From: Lacticaseibacillus zhaodongensis
GTDB lineage: Bacteria; Bacillota; Bacilli; Lactobacillales; Lactobacillaceae
Direction: 5' to 3'
Length of the DNA stretch: 64,000 nucleotides
Assembly (NCBI RefSeq): GCF_009687905.1
Contig: NZ_BLBG01000002.1
Location: 248,001-312,000, forward strand
Shown here one piece after another: positions 16,652-24,894 of the stretch. Position 1 is the stretch's first letter, and each line of letters starts with the position of its first letter. The notes under the pieces are model-generated. The model searched no databases. It was not told where the DNA came from and saw only the letters and a list, made by a program, of their open reading frames with translations. Both the position numbers and the translations under genes were made by a program.

Positions 16652-17722
16652 GTGGTTACAGCTAAAGCGCCGGGCAAATTATACATTGCCGGCGAGTATG
16701 CGGTGGTGGAGACCGGTTATCCGGCCATTGTGGTCGCTATGAATCAATTCGTAACGGTCACGGTGGAACCCGCCGTTAAGTATGGGAGTATTATTTCACA
16801 GCAATATCAGGAAAATTCACTTCAGTGGCAACGGGATGGGACCCGCCTTGTTTTTGATAACCGAGACAATCCCTTTCATTACATCTTGTCCGCCATTCGG
16901 CTAACTGAAAAGTATGCGATTCAAATGGGTGTGCCGCTCCAGTTGTATAAACTGGAAGTCGATTCCGATTTGGATTCTGATGACGGCAAAAAATACGGTC
17001 TCGGTAGTTCCGCCGCGGTGACTGTCGCAACGGTGAAGGCGCTGAATGAATTTTACAAGCTGGAAATGACACCGGCGCAGCTTTACAAACTCGCAGCGAT
17101 TGCGCACTTGGATGTGCAGGGCAACGGTTCGCTGGGTGATATTGCGGCTTCCGTATACGGTGGCTGGTTGGCCTACCGTTCCTTCGACAAGAGTTGGTTA
17201 GCGGCCGCACGGAATCAGTATTCATTGCGCGAATTGCTAAACATGACCTGGCCGCAGCTAAAAATTGAGCTGCTCACGGCCCCCAAAGATTTGCGCTTGC
17301 TTGTTGGTTGGACTGGTTCCCCCGCGTCAACCTCACAGTTAGTTGACCGGGTTTCGATTGCTAAGGCTGAGCGCCGCAGCGAATACGCACAGTTTCTGAA
17401 CGATAGTGAGAGCATCATTGAGAATATTATCACAGGATTCAAGCAACACAGCCTCGCCAAAATTAAGGAGGGCATTCACGCGAACCGGCGGCTCCTCAAC
17501 CGGCTAGCCGACTTCTCCGGAGTGGAGATCGAGACGGCACCGCTGCGGAAACTGCGCGAGATTGCCACCGATTTCGGCGGCGCGGCGAAGTTCTCTGGTG
17601 CTGGTGGTGGCGATTGTGGGATCGTGATCATTGACAAGCAGACTGATGTTAGTGCTTTGCTGGATCGCTGGCAGAATGCGGACATCGAGCCGCTAGCCTT
17701 GAAGGTGCACGAAATTAATTAA
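16652..17722 (+). CDS. mvaK2: Phosphomevalonate kinase
   Basis: A 356-residue GHMP kinase converting mevalonate 5-phosphate to the diphosphate. It begins MVTAKAPGKLYIAGEYAVVE, the usual start of Gram-positive enzymes, and has the ATP loop GLGSSAAVTVA and the C-terminal KFSGAGGGDCGI motif. GTG at 16652 is chosen because GGAAGGGG lies upstream; the TTG at 16631 overlaps that site. Mevalonate kinase and diphosphomevalonate decarboxylase genes, often adjacent in lactobacilli, are not here. Confidence 0.93.
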   Translation: MVTAKAPGKLYIAGEYAVVETGYPAIVVAMNQFVTVTVEPAVKYGSIISQQYQENSLQWQRDGTRLVFDNRDNPFHYILSAIRLTEKYAIQMGVPLQLYKLEVDSDLDSDDGKKYGLGSSAAVTVATVKALNEFYKLEMTPAQLYKLAAIAHLDVQGNGSLGDIAASVYGGWLAYRSFDKSWLAAARNQYSLRELLNMTWPQLKIELLTAPKDLRLLVGWTGSPASTSQLVDRVSIAKAERRSEYAQFLNDSESIIENIITGFKQHSLAKIKEGIHANRRLLNRLADFSGVEIETAPLRKLREIATDFGGAAKFSGAGGGDCGIVIIDKQTDVSALLDRWQNADIEPLALKVHEIN

Positions 17723-17809
17723 GACTGAATATGGGCAGCCGGAGCGGAAGAAATTCTGTTCTGACTGTTTTTTTGCGTTCCGTTAGTGCAGCTTATTTTG
17801 AGTAATAGG

Positions 17810-17823
17810 TGAAAACGGTTAGA
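17810..17823 (+). promoter_or_regulatory. Possible cre-like site upstream of galU
   Basis: TGAAAACGGTTAGA matches the CcpA consensus TGWAANCGNTNWCA at 13 of 14 positions (G for C at position 13). It lies about 110 bases before galU. It may be chance. Confidence 0.3.
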
Positions 17824-17929
17824 AAAATCAGCACAATCAACCACGATTAACAATAGGACTACTAGTACCCGCCCCGTTCTAGTAAAATAATAACTAACAC
17901 AAAGTCATAAGAAAAAGGAGACCTGCATC

Positions 17930-18859
17930 GTGAAAGTACGCAAAGCCGTCATTCCTGCCGCTGGGTTAGGAACCCGTTTCCTGCCCGCTACTAAGGCACT
18001 CGCCAAAGAAATGTTGCCAATCGTCGACAAGCCAACCATTCAGTTTATTGTTGAGGAAGCCAAAGCCTCGGGAATTGAAGACATCCTGATTGTTGAGGGT
18101 AAGTCCAAGCGGTCCATTGAGGATCATTTTGACTCCAACCCTGAACTGGAGGCTAACTTAAAGGCCAAGCATAAGGACGAACTACTTGAATTGGTGCACT
18201 CCACCACTGATATTGGGGTTAACCTATTCTTCGTTCGGCAGCCATACCCGAACGGTTTAGGCGACGCCGTACGGCTGGCAAAGTCATTTATTGCTGACGA
18301 GCCATTCGTAGTCATGCTGGGTGATGACCTCATGGAAGACAAGGTACCACTGACCAAGCAACTCATGAATGAATACGAGAAGACGCACAGCTCAATTCTG
18401 GCCGTTAAGCGTGTTCCCCACCGGGAAGTATCTAAGTACGGGGTCATTGATCCGAGTGATGAAGTTGAACCAGGACTCTTCAATGTTTCCCGTTTCGTTG
18501 AAAAGCCAGCCGTCGAGGACGCTCCCAGTGACCTTGCCATCATTGGTCGTTACTTGCTCACCCCAGAAATTTTCCAGATTCTGGACAACCAGAAACCTGG
18601 TAAGGGTGGCGAGATTCAGTTGACTGATGCAATTGACACCCTGAACCGCACCCAGCGGGTATTCGCGCACGAGTTCACCGGTGATCGTTACGATGTCGGC
18701 AACAAATTTGGCTTCGTGCAGACGACAATCGAATACGGCTTGACCCATCCTGAAGTTAAGGATGCATTGCGGCCGTACATTGAAAAGCTCGGCAAGCAAC
18801 TTGAAGCCGAAGACAAGGCCAAAACCGCTACGCCGAAAGCGGACAAGCCTAGCAAGTAA
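17930..18859 (+). CDS. galU: UTP-glucose-1-phosphate uridylyltransferase
   Basis: A 309-residue nucleotidyltransferase making UDP-glucose for glycolipids, teichoic acid decoration and polysaccharide. The sugar-nucleotide motif [19 protein letters not shown] is at about 10-28, with VEKP at about 185 and [12 protein letters not shown] near the end. The tail is Lys/Ala/Pro-rich. AAGGAG precedes the GTG start at 17930. It is a single gene with its own terminator. Confidence 0.97.
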   Translation: MKVRKAVIPAAGLGTRFLPATKALAKEMLPIVDKPTIQFIVEEAKASGIEDILIVEGKSKRSIEDHFDSNPELEANLKAKHKDELLELVHSTTDIGVNLFFVRQPYPNGLGDAVRLAKSFIADEPFVVMLGDDLMEDKVPLTKQLMNEYEKTHSSILAVKRVPHREVSKYGVIDPSDEVEPGLFNVSRFVEKPAVEDAPSDLAIIGRYLLTPEIFQILDNQKPGKGGEIQLTDAIDTLNRTQRVFAHEFTGDRYDVGNKFGFVQTTIEYGLTHPEVKDALRPYIEKLGKQLEAEDKAKTATPKADKPSK

Positions 18860-18874
18860 TTGAAAATTGCCCGT

Positions 18875-18907
18875 AAAAAAGTTCAGTCAGCTGACTGAAC
18901 TTTTTTA
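18875..18907 (+). terminator. Intrinsic terminator after galU
   Basis: GTTCAGTCAGCTGACTGAAC is a perfect palindrome flanked by A and T runs, so it could act both ways. Confidence 0.92.
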
Positions 18908-19031
18908 GTGAATAGAATCACGATTTGCCAAAAATGAACAGAAAAGTGGCCGGGCGAACCAATGTTTGCTATGCTAGTGACAGGTTATTTGACACGATTT
19001 TTTGGAGGTGGGTCCCATCATTCACAGATTA

Positions 19032-19583
19032 ATGCGCCGGCTCTTTACATTATTGAGTGTTGCGCTGGTTTTGGCACTTACATATAGTTTTGCCGGACGG
19101 GGCTGGGTACCAGCGGCTTGGCATCAATACTTGGACCCGTTTAGTTTCGGAACTATCGCCGTGTTCACAATATGGGTAGCAATCTGGATTTTCGACCGCC
19201 ACTTTCGTTATCGGGACCTATCCTTGGAACGGGTGGATGAGATGGACGGCTTTGAATTCGAACGCTTTTGCGCATATCTCTTGCGCCGTAATGGCTATCG
19301 CCACGTGTCCGTTACCCAAGAAAGCGGCGATCAAGGTGTTGACGTAATCGCCACCAAGAACAAAAAGAAGTACGGAATTCAGTGCAAACGGTATAACGGT
19401 TTTGTCGGCAACCATGCCGTTCAGGAAGTCTGGAGTGGTCACCAATATTATGACCTTGATGCCGCCATCGTTCTCAGCAACAGTCAATTCTCTGATTCTG
19501 CGCAAGAGTTAGCGCAGGAGCTGGGAGTTGAACTCATTGGCCGCGACGGCTTGCGCAAAATGATGCGGCACCTACCTAGCTAG
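19032..19583 (+). CDS. Membrane-anchored Mrr-type PD-(D/E)xK nuclease-like protein
   Basis: Two hydrophobic segments (about 4-20 and 38-54) precede an Mrr_cat domain. The domain has FEFERFCAYLLRRNGY, then GDQGVDV with Asp104 and IQCKRY with Gln117/Lys119, forming a D-QxK catalytic core. Mrr-type domains cleave DNA, often methylated, but many chromosomal copies have no known restriction role. The only good ribosome site (GGAGGTG, 19004-19010) is 21 bases before this ATG. It is well placed for the non-standard in-frame codons ATC (19017) or ATT (19020), so the true start is uncertain. Confidence 0.75.
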   Translation: MRRLFTLLSVALVLALTYSFAGRGWVPAAWHQYLDPFSFGTIAVFTIWVAIWIFDRHFRYRDLSLERVDEMDGFEFERFCAYLLRRNGYRHVSVTQESGDQGVDVIATKNKKKYGIQCKRYNGFVGNHAVQEVWSGHQYYDLDAAIVLSNSQFSDSAQELAQELGVELIGRDGLRKMMRHLPS

Positions 19584-19870
19584 TGGAGGACAATGTTGCC
19601 GCCGTGAAACTGACAGCCAAAAATTGGCAGGCTCTGGTTTTCGGAGCGGAGTCTGACTGGCAAATGCCTACGTTCCGGCTGGTTGAGTAGCAGCGCGAGT
19701 TCCCAGTGCTTCAACCCATGTTTGGTCAGTGGTACGCAGGTTAATTCTAGGACGTCATTAGTAGTCTGTTCGACTGCGCTGATGTTCAGTGTTGTTGCGG
19801 CAACTTCTGCCTGAATTCCGGCATTTCTGTCTAGATCAATGGTTAGGGCGATTAAGTCAATTGCACGCAT
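19580..19870 (-). CDS. Small protein of unknown function
   Basis: A 96-residue open frame (start MRAIDLIALTIDLDRNAG) with GGAGGT 9 bases before the ATG, a strong sign that it is translated. I recognise no domain, signal peptide or membrane segment. The predicted chain has regular beta-type alternation in its first half and is rich in Leu, His and Asn. Its stop overlaps that of the convergent nuclease gene by four bases, so the two transcripts would be antisense at their ends. Confidence 0.55.
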   Translation of the reverse strand: MRAIDLIALTIDLDRNAGIQAEVAATTLNISAVEQTTNDVLELTCVPLTKHGLKHWELALLLNQPERRHLPVRLRSENQSLPIFGCQFHGGNIVLH

Positions 19871-20032
19871 GGTCAGCAGACCTCCTAGTAGTTGTTGGTA
19901 GATACCTTGCTAATTACTATACCATTTTGATTTGGGCCTGTATCTGTTCCAAGTGGGTCGGTCTGTGGGGATGGCATAAGTGGCTGTTTGGGGCTATGCT
20001 GAAGTCATCTTTTTTGAGTGAGGACAAACACA

Positions 20033-20920
20033 ATGGCGGAACAATTGCAGTGGCACCACATCAATACGGACGATACGCAGGCTTTGGCTCAGGCGCGGGA
20101 GAACTACAATCTAACGGCCGAGCAAACGGGCTACGCCGGTGATCGTTATGAACGGGCCCACGTTGAGTACGATGCCCTGGCGAAGACCTTCTTGCTGGTG
20201 TTCAACATTCCTGACGCGGATGTTGATGCGGCGCAGGAAGAGCAGCACCAAATGACATTTTTGATCAAAGACGAGATGATGCTGAGTTTTGGTCACGTTG
20301 ATGCCAGCAAAATTGTCCGGGAGCTGGAACAGACGGTCGCAGTCGGCAAGTATGAAACCCCGTATCAGTTTTTACTTGAGGCGCTCTACCTCGTTACCGA
20401 ACGCTTCATGCCTTTGGTGCAGAAAGCCGATGCGGCACGGCATGAGGTGCAACAAGAATTGCGCCAAAAAACCACGCGTAAAATGTTACTAGAATTGTCA
20501 AATTTAGAAACTAACGCGCTTTACCTCGGAAACGCTGCTAAACAAAATGAGAGTGTACTCGAGCAGCTGAAGGGAATCACGGTCTATCACGGATTCACGC
20601 CTGCTGAGAAGGAACGCTTAGAGGACGTGCTGATCGAAGCGGGACAGCTGGTGGAGATGACTCAGCTGGGGAGCCAAAACTTGTCGCAACTTGAGGGTAC
20701 TTACAACAATATCCTGAACAATAATCTGAACGACACGATGAAGTTTCTGACGATTTGGTCCATTGTCCTTACCGCCCCCACAATTATCTCCGGCTTCTTT
20801 GGGCAAAATGTTCCGGTCCCGTTTGAGCATAGTCCCCAGGGGTGGCTGGTTTCGATTGGATTGGCAGTTTTGCTTTCGGCAATTTTTGCACTGCTCATGT
20901 CGCGGTACATTCGTAAATAA
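20033..20920 (+). CDS. CorA-like divalent cation transporter
   Basis: A 295-residue protein with the CorA plan: an acidic cytoplasmic N-terminal domain, a long helical region (YQFLLEALYLVTERFMPLV onward), then two C-terminal membrane helices. The signature GMN at the end of the first helix is replaced by GQN (257-259, in FFGQNVPVP). This triplet forms the selectivity filter, so ion preference may differ from Mg2+. The gene has its own terminator. The ATG at 20033 follows GAGTGAGGA. Confidence 0.82.
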   Translation: MAEQLQWHHINTDDTQALAQARENYNLTAEQTGYAGDRYERAHVEYDALAKTFLLVFNIPDADVDAAQEEQHQMTFLIKDEMMLSFGHVDASKIVRELEQTVAVGKYETPYQFLLEALYLVTERFMPLVQKADAARHEVQQELRQKTTRKMLLELSNLETNALYLGNAAKQNESVLEQLKGITVYHGFTPAEKERLEDVLIEAGQLVEMTQLGSQNLSQLEGTYNNILNNNLNDTMKFLTIWSIVLTAPTIISGFFGQNVPVPFEHSPQGWLVSIGLAVLLSAIFALLMSRYIRK

Positions 20921-20930
20921 TTTGGCATCG

Positions 20931-20964
20931 GGCCACCCTCAGTTCAACTGAAGGTGGCATTTTG
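20931..20964 (+). terminator. Intrinsic terminator after the CorA-like gene
   Basis: GCCACC-c-TCAGTT pairs with AACTGA-a-GGTGGC, followed by ATTTT. Confidence 0.88.
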
Positions 20965-21141
20965 GTTAGTTGGAAGTGCGTAAGGAAAGGTAAAGATTAT
21001 CCAGACCCTTAAGTTTAGGTGCATAGGGCTGGTTAATTAGATAAAATAGTAGCAGTGCTATAAGCGGCGGTTAACAATCTGAGTATTAGTGATGGCCCAG
21101 AAGTTTTCCGCAAATCAATCAAAAAAACGGAGGAACAGATT

Positions 21142-22329
21142 GTGGAAGTTGTAATTGCAGGAACAACCCGGACGCCAATTGGTAAGTTTGGCGGGGCGCT
21201 AGCCAGCAAATCGGCCGTCGACTTGGGCGTCATTGCGGCGAAAACGGCGATTGCTCGGGCGGGGATCGACCCGCAGCGCATCAACCAGGCCATCTTTGGT
21301 AATGTCTACCAAGCCGGGTCTGGTCAAAATGTTGCGCGCCAGATTGCGCTGAACAGTGGCATGTCCGTTAGCAGCACCGCGATGACGATCAATGAAGTCT
21401 GCGGTTCCGGTCTGAAGGCAATTCGCCTGGGCCAAAGTGCAATCATGATGGGTGACGCCGATGTGGTTCTCGTCGGTGGTACTGAGTCCATGAGTAATGT
21501 TCCTTATTACGACACAAGCGCGCGCTGGGGGCACAAGTATGGTAATACCCAGTTGACTGACGGGCTGGTCCGCGACGGCTTGAGTGACGCCTTTAGTGGG
21601 GTTGCAATGGGCGTGACTGCCGAGAATGTGGCGGCCAAATACGGTGTGAGTCGTGCCGACCAAGACGCGTGGGCGCTCCGTTCCCACCAGCGGGCGGTGC
21701 AGGCAACGACGAACGGGGCTTTTGCTGCCGAGATTGCCCCAGTCACCGTGCAGACGCGCAAGGCCACCATCACGGTTAGCAAGGATGAGGGCCCGCGTCC
21801 GGACACGAGTACGGAGAAGTTGGCGCACCTTAAGCCGAGTTTTAAGTCTGACGGTACCGTTACGGCCGGCAATGCCAGCGGGCTGAACGATGGCGCTTCC
21901 GCCATGATCTTGCTGCGGCGGGATTTGGCCGATGAACTCGGAATCAAGTACGAAGCTGTAATTGACGCCTATGCGGAAGCGGGGGTTGATCCGCAGTACA
22001 TGGGTTACGGACCCTATGAGGTTGTTTCCAGTTTGTTCGCGAAGTGTCATGAAGAGCCGACAGACGTTGACCTCTTCGAATTAAATGAGGCGTTCGCTGC
22101 TCAAAGTGTGGCCGTGGTGCGCAATCTCGGTCTTGATTCAGAGCGGGTGAACGTTGATGGTGGCGCAATTGCGCTTGGCCACCCACTCGGTGATTCTGGC
22201 GCCCGCATCGTCACCACGCTGATTCATGCGTTGCAGCGGCACGGCGGGCAAAAGGGTATCGCCGCGCTTTGCATTGGTGGGGGCTTGGGTGTCGGCTTGC
22301 AGTTGCACCTGGTGGCCGCTAATGCCTAA
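21142..22329 (+). CDS. Acetyl-CoA C-acetyltransferase (biosynthetic thiolase)
   Basis: A 395-residue thiolase condensing two acetyl-CoA to acetoacetyl-CoA, the first step of the mevalonate route. The catalytic residues are Cys87 (NEVCGSG), His347 (ALGHPLG) and Cys377 (ALCIGGG). It starts with GTG at 21142, eight bases after GGAGG. It is the first gene of an operon with HMG-CoA reductase and HMG-CoA synthase; its end overlaps the reductase start by eight bases. Common names are thl or aacT. Confidence 0.96.
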   Translation: MEVVIAGTTRTPIGKFGGALASKSAVDLGVIAAKTAIARAGIDPQRINQAIFGNVYQAGSGQNVARQIALNSGMSVSSTAMTINEVCGSGLKAIRLGQSAIMMGDADVVLVGGTESMSNVPYYDTSARWGHKYGNTQLTDGLVRDGLSDAFSGVAMGVTAENVAAKYGVSRADQDAWALRSHQRAVQATTNGAFAAEIAPVTVQTRKATITVSKDEGPRPDTSTEKLAHLKPSFKSDGTVTAGNASGLNDGASAMILLRRDLADELGIKYEAVIDAYAEAGVDPQYMGYGPYEVVSSLFAKCHEEPTDVDLFELNEAFAAQSVAVVRNLGLDSERVNVDGGAIALGHPLGDSGARIVTTLIHALQRHGGQKGIAALCIGGGLGVGLQLHLVAANA

Positions 22330-23575
22330 GTTTTATCAGCTCAGCCGGGCAGAACGTATTGCCGAATTGCAGCGCGCCGGCATTTTGGGGCCGGACGCTG
22401 CAGACTTGCTACGCAACAATGCGGCCCTTGAGGAAGAAACCGCTGACCACCTGACAGAAAATCAAATTGCGCAGTATCCCTTACCGTTGGGTGTTGTGCA
22501 CAAACTGCGGGTCAATGGTGTGCAGCGTGAGGTGGCCATTGCCGGTGAGGAACCGAGTGTGGTCGCAGCGGCCAGCAATGGGGCCCGAATGGCTGCGATT
22601 GCCGGTGGGGTGCGTGCAAGCGCGCCGCGGACACACCTCGTGGATGCAGAAATTGCCTTCACGGTTCAAGTGCCAGCCGCACAGCGAATTTTGACAGAAC
22701 ATGATGCTGATATTCGCGCTGTTGCCGAACGTGCGCACCCGTCAATCGTGCAGCGCGGGGGCGGCCTGCGCACAATTACCTACAGTGAGGTCGGTTCCGC
22801 TTGTAAAGTCACGCTGAGCATCGATGTTCAGGAGGCAATGGGGGCGAACATCGTGAACACCATTGCTGAGGCTGTCAGCCACTTGCTAAGTCATTACTTT
22901 CAGCAGGAACCGCTATTCGCCATTTTGACCAATTACAGTGCTGCCACCACCACGGCACAAATTGACTTGCCCTTTGCGGCCGTTGCGACTAAACAGGCTA
23001 GTGGCGAGCACGTTGCGGCCAAAATTGCGGCGGCCAGTGATTTTGCTTGCCAGGACGTGGCGCGGGCAAGTACGAACAACAAGGGCATCATGAACGGAAT
23101 CAGCGGTGCCGCTATTGCATTAGGTCAAGATTACCGGGCCTTGGAAGCGGGTGTGTATGCTTACGCCGCGCACACGGGTCGTTACATGCCACTCTCACAC
23201 TGGACACTGACGGATACCGGCCTGCACGGCGAATTAAGCTTACCGCTGGCTTTAGGAACCGTTGGTGGGGCGATTTCGGCTCTGCCGCTAGCGCAGGTTA
23301 GTCAGGAACTGGCGCGCATCGACAATGTGCGGACGGCGCAGGAAGTATTAGCGGCGCTCGGTCTGGTGCAGAATTTAGCCGCCTTGCGCGCACTGGTTGG
23401 CCCCGGCATTCAGGCGGGACACATGGCGCTACAAGCAGGAGCACTGGCAATCGCTGCCGGCGCAACGGGAGCAGAGGTTGACCTTGTGACCCGCGAATTG
23501 CAGAACACACCGAAAACCCTGGCTGCAGCCCGAATGCTATTGGAACAGTTACGTAAGCACAAGGAGGAACAATAA
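22322..23575 (+). CDS. mvaA: Hydroxymethylglutaryl-CoA reductase, class II
   Basis: A 417-residue bacterial class II HMG-CoA reductase making mevalonate. Motifs: EEPSVVAAASNGA (catalytic Glu), NNKGIMNGI (catalytic Lys), GQDYRALEAG (catalytic Asp), and GIQAGHMALQA with the C-terminal His. The ATG at 22322 overlaps the thiolase stop and lacks a strong ribosome site, so translational coupling is likely. It stays separate from thiolase, unlike the fused MvaE of enterococci. The synthase gene follows two bases later. Confidence 0.96.
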   Translation: MPKFYQLSRAERIAELQRAGILGPDAADLLRNNAALEEETADHLTENQIAQYPLPLGVVHKLRVNGVQREVAIAGEEPSVVAAASNGARMAAIAGGVRASAPRTHLVDAEIAFTVQVPAAQRILTEHDADIRAVAERAHPSIVQRGGGLRTITYSEVGSACKVTLSIDVQEAMGANIVNTIAEAVSHLLSHYFQQEPLFAILTNYSAATTTAQIDLPFAAVATKQASGEHVAAKIAAASDFACQDVARASTNNKGIMNGISGAAIALGQDYRALEAGVYAYAAHTGRYMPLSHWTLTDTGLHGELSLPLALGTVGGAISALPLAQVSQELARIDNVRTAQEVLAALGLVQNLAALRALVGPGIQAGHMALQAGALAIAAGATGAEVDLVTRELQNTPKTLAAARMLLEQLRKHKEEQ

Positions 23576-23577
23576 TA

Positions 23578-24750
23578 ATGAAAATTGGGATCGATCGGAT
23601 TGGTTTGTACTCACCACATTACTACGTTGCCTTAGCAGATGTTGCGGCGGCGCGAAATGTTGACCCGAACAAATACATCATTGGCATTGGGCAGACGGAA
23701 CAGGCAGTCCCGCCGAGTGCTGAGGACGTGGTGACTATGGGTGCGAGTGCGGCTAACGAATTCATTGGCGACATTGATACCAGTAAAATCGGTCTTCTAG
23801 TGCTCGGTACCGAAACCGGAATCGACGCTAGCAAATCCGGTGCGGTCGTTATCCAGCGGCTGTTGCAGTTGCCAATGGGGATGCGGACTTTTGAAATTAA
23901 GCAGGCTTGTTATGGCGGAACAGCGGGCCTCATGGCGGCTAGGGATTACGTTGCGGCACACCCAGACAAAACCGCGCTAGTCATCGCCGCCGATATCGCC
24001 CGGTATGGTCTGGCTAGTGGTGGTGAGGTGACTCAGGGCGCCGGCGCAGTTGCCATGTTGGTCAGTGCCAATCCGCGCATCATGACGATTGAGGATGATT
24101 CAGTTTTCATCAGCAAGGACATCTCGGACTTCTGGCGGCCAGTATACACCGACCTCGCTTTAGCTAAGGGCAAGTATTCCACCGAACAGTACATCGAGTT
24201 CTTCCAGACCGTCTGGGCCCGCTACCAGCAGGACACTGGCCGGACGCTCGCGGATTTTGCGGCAGCAAATTTCCACTTGCCGTACACCAAAATGGGGATG
24301 AAGGCGCTGAAGACGGCGTTGCCTGCCGCTAGTGCTGCAGTTCAGGAACGGTTACTGGCCCGCTACCACGAATCAACGATTTACAGTCGCCGAATCGGTA
24401 ACATTTACACCGGTTCGCTCTACCTGGCACTCCTGAGCCTGCTGGAGAATACGAGTGCACTCAAGGCTGGAGACCGCTTGGGGATGTTCTCCTACGGTTC
24501 CGGTGCGGTCGGTGAATTCTACAGTGGCGTCTTGCAGCCCGGCTACACGGACCTGCTGGCGGCTGCTAAGCACGTACAGGAATTGGATGCGCGGACCGAG
24601 CTGACCGTGCCCGAATATGAGGCCATGTTCAATAACAAGGTTCCTTACGCCGCGGACGATTACGCAACTGATCCAAAAGCAGTGGTCGGCGCATTTCGTC
24701 TTGAGGGAGTCGTTAAGCAGGAGCGGCAGTATCGCCGGAATGACAAGTAA
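23578..24750 (+). CDS. mvaS: Hydroxymethylglutaryl-CoA synthase
   Basis: A 390-residue enzyme condensing acetyl-CoA and acetoacetyl-CoA. The catalytic triad falls on exactly the numbering known for staphylococcal and enterococcal enzymes: Glu79 (GTETGID), Cys111 (KQACYGG) and His233 (NFHLPYTKMG). AAGGAGG lies in the last codons of mvaA, about 8 bases before the ATG. It is the last gene of the thiolase-mvaA-mvaS operon. Confidence 0.97.
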   Translation: MKIGIDRIGLYSPHYYVALADVAAARNVDPNKYIIGIGQTEQAVPPSAEDVVTMGASAANEFIGDIDTSKIGLLVLGTETGIDASKSGAVVIQRLLQLPMGMRTFEIKQACYGGTAGLMAARDYVAAHPDKTALVIAADIARYGLASGGEVTQGAGAVAMLVSANPRIMTIEDDSVFISKDISDFWRPVYTDLALAKGKYSTEQYIEFFQTVWARYQQDTGRTLADFAAANFHLPYTKMGMKALKTALPAASAAVQERLLARYHESTIYSRRIGNIYTGSLYLALLSLLENTSALKAGDRLGMFSYGSGAVGEFYSGVLQPGYTDLLAAAKHVQELDARTELTVPEYEAMFNNKVPYAADDYATDPKAVVGAFRLEGVVKQERQYRRNDK

Positions 24751-24778
24751 AATTTACGTTTCCAGTCTGGAAACCGAT

Positions 24779-24820
24779 AAAGGTGCAAACGTCAATTAAT
24801 TTTGACGCTTGCACTTTTCT
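24779..24820 (+). terminator. Intrinsic terminator after mvaS
   Basis: AAAGGTGCAA-a-CGTCAA pairs with TTGACG-c-TTGCACTTTT, then more T. Confidence 0.88.
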
Positions 24821-24827
24821 TTTCCAG

Positions 24828-24841
24828 TGTAATCGTTTACA
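24828..24841 (+). promoter_or_regulatory. Catabolite-responsive element (cre) of the pyruvate oxidase gene
   Basis: TGTAATCGTTTACA matches the CcpA consensus TGWAANCGNTNWCA at all 14 positions and is nearly palindromic. It overlaps a possible -10 box (TACAAT, 24837-24842), the placement expected for repression. The start codon is 54 bases downstream. Confidence 0.85.
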
Positions 24842-24894
24842 ATAAAGACATGGTTACTAATAATAAGTAAACGTGATGAACGGAGGAGTTAATT

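Noticed and set aside
21199-22050. 283-codon open frame antisense to the thiolase
   Set aside because: Same reason: no ribosome site, no recognisable domain, and the sense frame has all thiolase active-site motifs.
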